Positions 1 through 7,270 of a stretch of 64,000 nucleotides of DNA are shown here, piece after piece (positions within the stretch are counted from its first letter, which is position 1; every line of letters begins with the position of its first letter). The translations under genes and the position numbers were made by a program. Source of the DNA: Nocardioides sp. JQ2195 (GTDB lineage: Bacteria > Actinomycetota > Actinomycetes > Propionibacteriales > Nocardioidaceae). The stretch covers positions 2,046,001-2,110,000 of the forward strand of contig NZ_CP050902.1 in the NCBI RefSeq assembly GCF_012272695.1, in the 5' to 3' direction. The notes below the pieces were generated by a model. That model was not told the origin of the DNA and did not search any database. It worked only from the letters and a program-made list of their open reading frames with translations.

Positions 1-397
1 GGGCCAGCAGTGCCAGGGCGAGGGCCGCGACCAGCAAGCCGAAGTCACGCAGGGCCACGTCGTAGTAGTCCCCCATGGTGACGAGGTTGACGATGATGCC
101 GGCGAGCCAGGCGGCCACCAGGAGGCCCCCGAAGCGGGGCGCGACTGCCACGGCGATGCCGGCCACGATCTCGATCACGCCCACCAGCATCATCGCCTGG
201 TGCGCCGAGCCCGGCACGATGTCGTTGATCCACGGGGCCAGGTAGTGGTCCCAGTCGGTGAGGATGCCGGCGAACTTGTCGAGCCCGAACGCGATCGGAG
301 CGACGGTGAACACCGTGCGGAGCAGGAAGAACGCGCGCTCCACCGGCGCGTTCCCCGCAGGAGTGGTGCTGCTGACGGGAGACTGTTGAGTTGTCAT
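1..397 (-). CDS. DoxX-like integral membrane protein (3' end cut by window)
   Basis: The ATG is at 397-395 and the frame stays open to the window edge, so about 132 residues are visible and the C-terminus is missing. After a short Thr/Ser/Pro-rich N-terminus the protein alternates hydrophobic helices (about residues 20-38, 62-82, 88-106, 115-132) with short loops, including a 'GLDKF' motif after helix 1. That layout fits the DoxX/DUF417-type small membrane proteins, which are poorly characterised and often linked to redox or thiol stress. It is divergent from the Cys-containing regulator at 490 and shares a palindrome-bearing intergenic region with it, so it is a likely regulatory target. The family assignment is by overall pattern only. 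Confidence 0.6.
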   Translation of the reverse strand, partial: MTTQQSPVSSTTPAGNAPVERAFFLLRTVFTVAPIAFGLDKFAGILTDWDHYLAPWINDIVPGSAHQAMMLVGVIEIVAGIAVAVAPRFGGLLVAAWLAGIIVNLVTMGDYYDVALRDFGLLVAALALALLA

Positions 398-441
398 GAT
401 GTGCCTCGATTTCTAAAGGACGTTGTTTTCTACTTTAGTCT

Positions 442-456
442 TGTACGAGGCGTACA
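442..456. promoter_or_regulatory. candidate operator palindrome in divergent promoter region
   Basis: A perfect inverted repeat, TGTACG-AGG-CGTACA, lies between the divergent DoxX-like gene and the HTH regulator, 34 bases upstream of the regulator's GTG. A second, looser repeat, CTAAAG-N14-CTTTAG, sits at 413-438. Placement in the only intergenic space next to a DNA-binding protein makes an autoregulatory operator plausible. Function is inferred. Confidence 0.4.
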
Positions 457-489
457 GTCAATGTCGTTCCCCTTGAGAAAGGCCGTGTC

Positions 490-1164
490 GTGGACCTCGC
501 ATCCCAGGCAACGGGAATCGGTGCCCTCTCCGAGCCGGTGCGTCGCGCTCTCTACGAGTACGTCGTGTCCCAGACCGACGCAGTCAGCCGGGAACGGGCC
601 GCCACCGCCGTCGGCGTCGCGACGCACACGGCCAAGTTCCACCTCGACAAGCTCGTCGACGAGGGGCTGCTGAAGACCGAGTTCCGCCGGCTCAGCGGCC
701 GCTCCGGGCCGGGCGCCGGACGGCCGAGCAAGCTCTACCGCCGCGGCGAGCGAGAGTTCGCCGTGTCCCTCCCCCCACGTCGCTACGACCTGGTCGGCCA
801 CATCCTGGCCTCGGCCGTCGAGCGCGCCGCCACCGACGGGACGTCGATGGCCGCGGCCATGGACGCGGCCGCCACCGACGAAGGACGAGCGGCGGGCTCC
901 ACCTCTGCCTCCCGCTCCGAGGACGACCTCGACAGGCTCAGCGAGACCCTGACGGACCAGGGCTACGAGGCCCGCGTCGAGGACGACACCGTGCTCCTGG
1001 CCAACTGCCCCTTCGACACCCTGGCCAAGGAGCACACCGCCCTGGTCTGTGGCCTGAACCAGCACTATGTCCAGGGAGTCGCCGAAGGACTCGGTGCCGA
1101 CGCCCTTCAGGCATGTCTCGAACCTGCCGACGGCTGGTGCTGCGTGCGGACCCGACGCTCCTGA
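490..1164 (+). CDS. winged-HTH transcriptional regulator with C-terminal Cys cluster (COG2345/SufR-like)
   Basis: This 224-aa protein begins with a winged helix-turn-helix (about residues 10-75, with 'ATHTAKFHLDKLVDEGLL' as the recognition region), followed by a Gly/Arg wing and a helical middle. The C-terminus has Cys residues in 'NCPF', 'VCGLN', 'ACLEP' and 'GWCCV', matching the COG2345 family, in which related proteins such as SufR bind an Fe-S cluster. The spacing here (C-x13-C-x21-C-x7-CC) differs from the classic SufR spacing, so cluster binding is inference. The GTG start follows GAGAAAGG by 7 bases. No suf genes are nearby; the divergent DoxX-like gene is the probable target along with itself. 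Confidence 0.75.
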   Translation: MDLASQATGIGALSEPVRRALYEYVVSQTDAVSRERAATAVGVATHTAKFHLDKLVDEGLLKTEFRRLSGRSGPGAGRPSKLYRRGEREFAVSLPPRRYDLVGHILASAVERAATDGTSMAAAMDAAATDEGRAAGSTSASRSEDDLDRLSETLTDQGYEARVEDDTVLLANCPFDTLAKEHTALVCGLNQHYVQGVAEGLGADALQACLEPADGWCCVRTRRS

Positions 1165-1276
1165 GACCTGCGACGACCGGGAGCTGCTTGCCCCGGCTGC
1201 CACCTCGGCTGGCTCCGCCCCGTCATCCCTGTGCTGGCCGGGGTCGGCTGTCGGGGTCGTCGGGCATGCTGGGTGC

Positions 1277-2788
1277 ATGCAGCTGGAATCGGTGATCAGG
1301 ACGTCCCAGGCGGTGGCCGCGACCAGGTCACGCAACGAGAAGGTCGCCGCCGTCGCCGCGGCGCTCACCGCGGCCGCCGACTCCGGGGCCTCGGTCGAAG
1401 TCGTTGCCGACTACCTGGCCGGGGTCCTTCCGCAACGGCGCATCGGTGTCAGCTGGCGAGGACTCGCATCGCTCCCCCCGGCCGCCACGGACTCGACTCT
1501 CTCCGTCGCCGACGTCGATGCCGCGCTGAGCTCCATCGGCGCACTCTCGGGTTCGGGATCCACCGCCGGCCGGGCAACGGCGGTCACCCAGCTCTTCTCG
1601 CGCGCGACCGAGCCCGAGCAGCAATGGCTCCGCGCGCTGATCACCGGAGAGATGCGGCAGGGCGCGAGTGACGGCGTACTCCTCAAGGCCATCGCGCAGG
1701 CGGCCGCCGTCCCGGAGGAGGCGGTGCGCCGAGGCGTGATGCTGGCCGGCTTCGCGGGGCCGGTGGCCAGGATCGCGCTCGGCGGAGGGGAGCCGGCCCT
1801 GCTCGAGGTCAGGCTCGAGGTGGGCCGCCCGCTGCGCCCCATGCTCGCCGCCTCGGCTCCCGACGTTGCCGCCGCCGTGACCGGCCCGGTCGCACTCGAC
1901 AGCAAGCTCGACGGCATCCGCATCCAGGCCCATGTCGCATCCGGCAGCGTCCGGCTGTTCACCCGCACGCTGGAGGACGTCACCGATCGCCTGCCGGAGG
2001 TGGTCGCCGCGGTCCGGGCCCTGCCCGTGCGGGAGGCCGTCCTCGACGGCGAGGTGATCGCCGAGACGGACGGTCGGCCGGCGCCCTTCCAGGTGACCGG
2101 CTCTCGCACCATGAGCAGCGCCGACCCTGACCGGATGGCCGCCGAGATCCCCCTGTCGACGTACTTCTTCGACCTCCTCCACCTCGACGGTCGTGACCTC
2201 GTCGACGCACCCGCCCACGAGCGATGGACCCACCTCGAGCAGGTGGCCCCGGCACACGTGGTGCCGCGCGTCCTCACCGACTCGGTGCCGGAGGCCGAGG
2301 CGTTCTTCGCCGAACGCCTCGCCGCCGGGCACGAAGGAGTCGTCGTCAAGGACCCGGCCGCTCCCTACGCTGCGGGCCGGCGTGGCGCAGGCTGGGTCAA
2401 GGTGAAGCCCCGGCACACCCTCGACCTGGTGGTGCTGGCGGTCGAGTGGGGCAGCGGGCGCCGTCGCGGACTGCTCTCCAACATCCACCTCGGCGCCCAT
2501 GACGCGGCGACCGGTGAGCTGGTGATGCTGGGCAAGACCTTCAAGGGAATGACCGACCAGATGCTGGCCTGGCAGACCGAGCGGTTCCTCGAGCTCGAGA
2601 CGCATCGAGAAGGGCACGTGGTCTTCGTCCGACCGGAGCAGGTCGTCGAGATCGCCTTCGACGGCGTGCAGACCTCCCGGCGCTACCCGGGCGGCGTGGC
2701 GCTGCGTTTCGCGCGCGTGCTCCGTTATCGCGACGACAAGCCGGTGGCCGAGATCGACACCCTCGACGCGGTGCGCGCGCTGGGCTGA
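1277..2788 (+). CDS. ligB: ATP-dependent DNA ligase (LigB type)
   Basis: At 503 aa it matches mycobacterial LigB in length and layout. The first ~200 residues are an all-helical DNA-binding domain. The nucleotidyltransferase core follows with motif I 'SKLDGIR' (adenylated Lys), motif III 'FFDLLHLDG', motif IV 'EGVVVKD' and motif V 'GWVKVKP', then an OB-fold. It seals nicks using ATP, alongside the essential NAD-dependent LigA. The ATG at 1277 is preferred because residues encoded upstream overlap the previous gene and look non-coding. The gene converges on a LigD-type polymerase domain gene (2806-3771), suggesting a split repair module; no Ku gene is visible. Confidence 0.9.
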   Translation: MQLESVIRTSQAVAATRSRNEKVAAVAAALTAAADSGASVEVVADYLAGVLPQRRIGVSWRGLASLPPAATDSTLSVADVDAALSSIGALSGSGSTAGRATAVTQLFSRATEPEQQWLRALITGEMRQGASDGVLLKAIAQAAAVPEEAVRRGVMLAGFAGPVARIALGGGEPALLEVRLEVGRPLRPMLAASAPDVAAAVTGPVALDSKLDGIRIQAHVASGSVRLFTRTLEDVTDRLPEVVAAVRALPVREAVLDGEVIAETDGRPAPFQVTGSRTMSSADPDRMAAEIPLSTYFFDLLHLDGRDLVDAPAHERWTHLEQVAPAHVVPRVLTDSVPEAEAFFAERLAAGHEGVVVKDPAAPYAAGRRGAGWVKVKPRHTLDLVVLAVEWGSGRRRGLLSNIHLGAHDAATGELVMLGKTFKGMTDQMLAWQTERFLELETHREGHVVFVRPEQVVEIAFDGVQTSRRYPGGVALRFARVLRYRDDKPVAEIDTLDAVRALG

Positions 2789-2805
2789 GGGCCCCGGTGG
2801 CCTCG

Positions 2806-3771
2806 TCACTCCTCGGGGTCGACGGGCGGGTCAGCCCCTTCGCTCTCGTCCCGGTCGGCCCACTCGAGGAGGCGCGCGATGTCGAAGACGTGGTCGTCGA
2901 TGTCGGCATGGAGGTCGCCGATCTCGGCATACCGTGCCGGCACGGTGAGCACCGTGAAGTCGTCGGGCTCGACCGTGTCGATCTCGTCCCAGCGCACCGG
3001 TGTCGAGACGCGCGCCGAGGGCACACCCCGCACGGAGTACGCCGCCGCGATGGTGTGGTCGCGTGCGTTCTGGTTGTAGTCGACGAAGAGGTGACGGGGG
3101 TCGCGGTCCTTGCGCCACCACGTCGTGGTGACGTCCTCGGGTGCACGACGTTCCACCTCACGGGCGAACGCCAGGGCTGCGCGGCGGACCTCCTTGTGGC
3201 CGTGCTCGGGCTTGATCCGGACGTAGACGTGCAGGCCCGATCCCCCGCTGGTCTTGGGGAAGCCGGTGGCCCCCAGCTCGTCGAGGACCTCATGGGCGAC
3301 CCGGGCGACCCGCTGCACCTGCGACCAGTCGGACTCCGGGCCGGGGTCGAGGTCGATGCGCCACTCGTCCGGTTTCTCAGGATCGGCCCGCCGGCTGTTC
3401 CACGGATGGAACTCCACCGTGGACATCTGGACCGCCCAGACCACGCTGGCCAGCTCGGTGACGCAGAGCTCGTCGGCGGTGCGGTTCCACCTCGGGAAGT
3501 GCAGCTCGACGGTCTCCAGCCAGTCAGGGGCACCGCGCGGCACCCGCTTCTGGTGCACCTTCTCGCCGTCGAGCCCCGTGGGGAAGCGGTGCAGCATGCA
3601 CGGGCGTTCGCGCAGGGCGTTGACGATGCCGTCGCCCACCGACACGTAGTAGTCGACCAGGTCGAGCTTGGTCAGGCCCAGCTCGGGGAAGTAGACCCGG
3701 TCAGGGTTGCTGACCCGCACCACCCGGTTGTCGACCTCGATCTCGACGGACGGTGACTTCGCGGTGGCCAT
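2806..3771 (-). CDS. stand-alone LigD-type polymerase domain (archaeo-eukaryotic primase fold)
   Basis: The 321-aa protein matches the polymerase (PolDom) part of bacterial LigD. The metal-binding motif 'RIDLDPGP' supplies the two catalytic Asp residues, followed by 'SGGSGLHVYV' (nucleotide-binding His) and 'LFVDYNQN' (third acidic residue). There is no ligase or 3'-phosphoesterase domain. In mycobacteria such free PolDoms are DNA/RNA primase-polymerases that fill gaps and prefer ribonucleotides, in end joining or other repair. It ends 17 bases from the stop of convergent ligB. The C-terminus is strongly acidic. Confidence 0.88.
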   Translation of the reverse strand: MATAKSPSVEIEVDNRVVRVSNPDRVYFPELGLTKLDLVDYYVSVGDGIVNALRERPCMLHRFPTGLDGEKVHQKRVPRGAPDWLETVELHFPRWNRTADELCVTELASVVWAVQMSTVEFHPWNSRRADPEKPDEWRIDLDPGPESDWSQVQRVARVAHEVLDELGATGFPKTSGGSGLHVYVRIKPEHGHKEVRRAALAFAREVERRAPEDVTTTWWRKDRDPRHLFVDYNQNARDHTIAAAYSVRGVPSARVSTPVRWDEIDTVEPDDFTVLTVPARYAEIGDLHADIDDHVFDIARLLEWADRDESEGADPPVDPEE

Positions 3772-3785
3772 GCGCCCAACCTAGT

Positions 3786-5255
3786 TCAGGATCGTCGCAA
3801 CAGGGCCAGGAACATGGCGTCGGTCCGGTGCAGGTGTGGCCACAGCTGGACCGTGCCCGGCAGCGGGCCTCGGCACTCCGCGACGTCCACGCCCGGCAGG
3901 TCCGCCAGCACTGCTGCGGCATCGACCACGCCGACGTCGTCCCGACCGGCCAGCACCTGCTCGACCACGTCCTTGGTCTCGGCCAGGACCGGTGAGCAGG
4001 TCACGTAGGCGACCAACCCACCCGGGCGGACCGAGTCCAACGCCGTGGCCAGGAGCGACCGCTGGACGGGGACCAGGTCGGCCAGGTCCTTGGGCCGGCG
4101 CCGCCAGCGGGACTCGGGCCTGCGACGCAACGCCCCCAGTCCCGAGCAGGGCGCGTCGACGAGGACCCGGTCGAACGAGCCGGGACGCCAGGCCGGACGG
4201 GTGCCGTCGGCCACCACCACACCACTCAGACCGGCGGAGGCCGCGCGGGTGCCCCGCCTGACCAGCTCGGCACGGTGTTGCTGCAGCTCGGAGGCGAGCA
4301 GCAGGGCGCCACCCTCGGCGGCGAGGGCTGCCAGCAGCGCCGACTTGCCACCGGGGCCGGCGCACGCGTCGAGCCAGTGCTGGTCGCGCCCGGCGAGCTC
4401 GGCGGCGGCCAGCGCCAGCGCGACCAGCTGGGAGCCCTCGTCCTGGACACCGGCCCTGCCCTCGGCCACGGCCGGCACCGCGCCCGGGTCACCGCCGGTG
4501 AGGCGCACGGCGTACGGCGAGCGGCCGGTGACCTCTCCCCCCGAGGCGACCAGCTCATCGACCGTGGCCAGTCCCGGACGGGCGACGAGCGTCACCTGCG
4601 GGTTGTCGTTGTCAGCCGCGAGGAGCGCATCCAGGGCGGACGCCTCCGCGTGACCACACGCGGACAGTGCGTCGGACAGGGCGCTGACGATCCACTGTGG
4701 GTGGGAGTGGGCGATGGAGGCGAAGCCGACCGGGTCGGTCGGGGCCACCCGACGAATCCACTGGTCGAGGTCGTGGGCACTCACCTTGCGCAGCACGGCG
4801 TTGGTGAAGCCAGCCGGCCCCTGGCCGACACGGGCCCGCACCAGGTCGACGGTGGTCGAGATCGAAGCGTGCGCGGGCACGCGCATCGAGAGCACCTGGT
4901 GGGCGCCCAGGCGCAGCGCGTCGAGCACCTTCGCCTCGACCTTGGCCAGCGGTCGGTCGACGCAGGCTCCCAGGATGGCGTCGTAGGTGCCCTGCCGACG
5001 GAGGGTCCCCGACACGAGCTCGGTGACGAAGGCCGCGTCACGCCCCTCGAGACCAGCGCTGCGCAGCACGTGGGGCAGCACCAGGTTGGTGTAGGCGTCA
5101 TCGACCCGCACCGCCTTGAGCACGTCGTACGCCGCCGCGCGCGGGGCGTCCACCGAGGCGCGGGTCACCGGTGGCCTGCCCCCGGAGCGTCTCGGCCCTC
5201 CACGCCCTCCTTGCCCGCGGTGCCCGCGGTTGCCGCCGCGCCGCGGGTCAGCCAT
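3786..5255 (-). CDS. rsmB: 16S rRNA (cytosine-5)-methyltransferase RsmB/Fmu family
   Basis: A 489-aa protein with an N-terminal NusB-like RNA-binding domain (about residues 35-165) and a C-terminal SAM methyltransferase. The SAM loop is 'DACAGPGGKS' (about 297-305). The catalytic Cys in 'DAPCSG' (C370) and the second Cys in 'VTCSP' (C420) are both present, as expected for m5C RNA methyltransferases; the known family target is C967 of 16S rRNA. The first 30 residues are Gly/Arg-rich low complexity, so a GTG at 5168 is an alternative start. The chosen ATG overlaps the stop of the upstream MmcQ-like gene by 8 bases, so the two are co-transcribed. Confidence 0.9.
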   Translation of the reverse strand: MADPRRGGNRGHRGQGGRGGPRRSGGRPPVTRASVDAPRAAAYDVLKAVRVDDAYTNLVLPHVLRSAGLEGRDAAFVTELVSGTLRRQGTYDAILGACVDRPLAKVEAKVLDALRLGAHQVLSMRVPAHASISTTVDLVRARVGQGPAGFTNAVLRKVSAHDLDQWIRRVAPTDPVGFASIAHSHPQWIVSALSDALSACGHAEASALDALLAADNDNPQVTLVARPGLATVDELVASGGEVTGRSPYAVRLTGGDPGAVPAVAEGRAGVQDEGSQLVALALAAAELAGRDQHWLDACAGPGGKSALLAALAAEGGALLLASELQQHRAELVRRGTRAASAGLSGVVVADGTRPAWRPGSFDRVLVDAPCSGLGALRRRPESRWRRRPKDLADLVPVQRSLLATALDSVRPGGLVAYVTCSPVLAETKDVVEQVLAGRDDVGVVDAAAVLADLPGVDVAECRGPLPGTVQLWPHLHRTDAMFLALLRRS

Positions 5256-5679
5256 CCGTGGATCCCTTCGCGAAGAACTCCCTCACGAGACGCTTCGGCG
5301 CCTTGCTCGCCCACGCGTCGGTGATGATCTCCGTGAGCTCCTCGAGATCGACCTCTCCGAGCCGGGACTCCTGCACCAGGACAGCCTTGAACCCGTCGAA
5401 GTGGTCGACGGTGAAGAACGGAAGACGCGGATCGGCCACCAACGCCTCCTTGTCCTCCAGCGTGGGCGTGTGGATCACCAGGAGGTCGTCGTACATCTCG
5501 CCCGTCACTGGATCGACGGCGCTCCTGTGCGCCCTCCGGTGGAGCAGGAATCCCTTGCCCTTGTCGCCCCGGGGCACCTTGTAGGTCGGCCGGTCGCCCC
5601 ATGACGTGCCGAGCTCCACCTCGGGCAGGGCGAGGCAGATGTCGGAGATGTCGTCGGGTGTCGCCTTGCGACTGGTCAT
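5248..5679 (-). CDS. MmcQ/YjbR-like (DUF419) protein
   Basis: This 143-aa protein fits the MmcQ/YjbR family: an N-terminal helix followed by 'DICLALPEVELGTSWGDR', a central 'KGFLLHRR' strand and the C-terminal 'LVREFF' helix. The family adopts a CyaY-like fold; its role is unsettled, although some members are described as DNA-binding. A GTG at 5703 would overlap the fmt stop (GTGA) and add eight residues, and I cannot exclude it; the ATG at 5679 fits the usual family N-terminus better. It lies between fmt and rsmB, a translation-linked context. Confidence 0.75.
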   Translation of the reverse strand: MTSRKATPDDISDICLALPEVELGTSWGDRPTYKVPRGDKGKGFLLHRRAHRSAVDPVTGEMYDDLLVIHTPTLEDKEALVADPRLPFFTVDHFDGFKAVLVQESRLGEVDLEELTEIITDAWASKAPKRLVREFFAKGSTDG

Positions 5680-5699
5680 GGGAGTGACCGTAACCGTCC

Positions 5700-6632
5700 T
5701 CACGCGTCGCCGAAACGGGTGCCGGCCTCGAGGCGCACGCCCCTGGCCCAGTCGGCAGCACTCATCAGCTTCTTGCCGAACGCCTTGACCTCGCCCAGCT
5801 TCACCGGCTCGGTGCCGGTGCCGACGTGCACCGCGTTCTTGCTCACCGCGAGCACGCCGGGTTCGAGGCGCTCGTGGGTGTCGTCGATGCGCACCGCACC
5901 GATCTTGATCCGTTCCCCCTCGTGGGTCGACCAGGCGCCGGGCCCGGGCGTGCAGGCCCGGATCCGGCGGTCGACGCGGATGGCTGGCTCGGTCCAGTCG
6001 ATGGCAGCGTCCTCGACGAGGATCTTGGGGGCGAAGCTGACCCCCTCGTCGCTCTGCTCACGGGCCTCGATCGCGCCGTCGGCGATTCCGTCGAGCGTCG
6101 CAACCAGGAGGCTGGCACCGCCCTCCGCCAACCGGCCCAGCAGGTCTCCGGCGGTGTCGGTGGGGCGGACGGACTCGGTCATCACGCCGAAGGTGGGTCC
6201 TGCGTCGAGTGCCTTCACGATGCGGAACGTGGTGGCACCCGTCATCTCGTCGCCGGCCCAGATCGAGTGCTGCACCGGCGCTGCACCCCGCCACGCGGGG
6301 AGGAGGGAGAAGTGCAGGTTGACCCAGCCGTGCTCGGGGATGTCGAGCGCCGACTGCGGCAGCAGCGCTCCGTAGGCCACCACCGGGCAACAGTCGGGTT
6401 CGAGGGCCCTGAGCGCGGCCTGGAAGTCGGGGTCGCGTGGGTGCTCCGGCTTCAGCACGGGGACGCCGAGCTCCTCGGCCCGCTGGGCGACGGGTGAGGC
6501 GACCAGCTTGCGTCCGCGACCGGACGGAGCGTCGGGTCGAGTCACCACGCCGACCAGCTCGTGCGGGGACTCGGCGATGGCGTCGAGGGCCGGGAGCGCG
6601 ACCTCGGGGGTGCCGGCGAACACGACGCGCAT
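5700..6632 (-). CDS. fmt: methionyl-tRNA formyltransferase
   Basis: At 310 aa this is a full-length Fmt. It transfers a formyl group from 10-formyl-THF to the initiator Met-tRNA. The N-terminal formyltransferase domain begins '[19 protein letters not shown]'. The active-site region '[18 protein letters not shown]' and the downstream 'DEMTGATTF' give the conserved Asn/His/Asp set, and the C-terminal OB domain includes '[12 protein letters not shown]'. The ATG shares one base with the def stop (TGATG), so def-fmt translation is coupled, matching their joint role in starting and then deformylating proteins. Confidence 0.96.
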   Translation of the reverse strand: MRVVFAGTPEVALPALDAIAESPHELVGVVTRPDAPSGRGRKLVASPVAQRAEELGVPVLKPEHPRDPDFQAALRALEPDCCPVVAYGALLPQSALDIPEHGWVNLHFSLLPAWRGAAPVQHSIWAGDEMTGATTFRIVKALDAGPTFGVMTESVRPTDTAGDLLGRLAEGGASLLVATLDGIADGAIEAREQSDEGVSFAPKILVEDAAIDWTEPAIRVDRRIRACTPGPGAWSTHEGERIKIGAVRIDDTHERLEPGVLAVSKNAVHVGTGTEPVKLGEVKAFGKKLMSAADWARGVRLEAGTRFGDA

Positions 6633-7177
6633 CAGAATCCGAATCCGTTCGTGGGGTGGGGTGAGACCTTGACCGTGGGCTTCTCGAGACCGAACCAGTC
6701 GGACTCACGGATGGTGCGCATCGCGTGCTTGCGGGCCTCGACGTCGAGCTTGTCGATGAAGAGCACGCCGTCGAGGTGGTCGGTCTCGTGCTGGATCGCG
6801 CGAGCGAGCAGCTCGGAGCCGCTGATGGTGACCGGCTCGCCGTGCATGTCGAACCCGTTGGCGACGACCGACAGCGCGCGCAGGCAGTCATAGGTCAGGT
6901 TGGGCAAGGAGAGGCATCCCTCCGCACCGAGCTGTTGCTCCTCGGAGAGCTCGAGGGTCGGGTTGACCAGGTGGCCGACCTCGCCGTCCACGTTCCACGT
7001 GAACACCCGCAGGCCGACCCCGATCTGGGGAGCGGCCAGTCCGGCTCCGGGTGCGTCGAGCATGGTGTCCGTCAGGTCCGAGACCAGGGTGCGGAGCTCC
7101 TTGTCGAAGGTGGTGACCTCGATCGCGCGGCTGCGCAGGATCGGGTCTCCGAAGAGGCGGATCGGCTGGATGGCCAC
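6632..7177 (-). CDS. def: peptide deformylase
   Basis: A 181-aa metalloenzyme that removes the formyl group from new N-termini. All three family motifs are present: '[10 protein letters not shown]' (about 45-53), 'EGCLS' with the metal Cys (C88), and 'HETDH' (130-134) with two His ligands and the catalytic Glu. The GTG at 7177 is preceded by TAGGAG at good spacing; the longer reading to 7246 adds an atypical leader and lacks such a site. The C-terminus is long ('[19 protein letters not shown]'). The stop overlaps the fmt start by one base. Confidence 0.95.
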   Translation of the reverse strand: MAIQPIRLFGDPILRSRAIEVTTFDKELRTLVSDLTDTMLDAPGAGLAAPQIGVGLRVFTWNVDGEVGHLVNPTLELSEEQQLGAEGCLSLPNLTYDCLRALSVVANGFDMHGEPVTISGSELLARAIQHETDHLDGVLFIDKLDVEARKHAMRTIRESDWFGLEKPTVKVSPHPTNGFGF

Positions 7178-7206
7178 GGTTCTCCTAGCGGTCGAGTGCG
7201 CGGGAC

Positions 7207-7212
7207 AGTCTA
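7207..7212 (-). promoter_or_regulatory. candidate -10 element for def-fmt
   Basis: TAGACT on the minus strand, about 30 bases upstream of the def GTG, in the 93-base gap after priA. No convincing -35 box is seen. The same TAGA(C/G)T hexamer recurs upstream of pyrR, efp, yajC and oppC. Prediction by eye only. Confidence 0.3.
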
Positions 7213-7270
7213 GAAGGCCTCTGGGCACCGAGCCGTGGCGAGGCATGCCGGACGGGTCCTGGCTGCCGGC

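Noticed and set aside
3786..5255. rsmB N-terminal domain as a second nusB gene
   Set aside because: The NusB-like segment is continuous with the methyltransferase in one frame, as is normal for RsmB; the real nusB is at 29174-29575.
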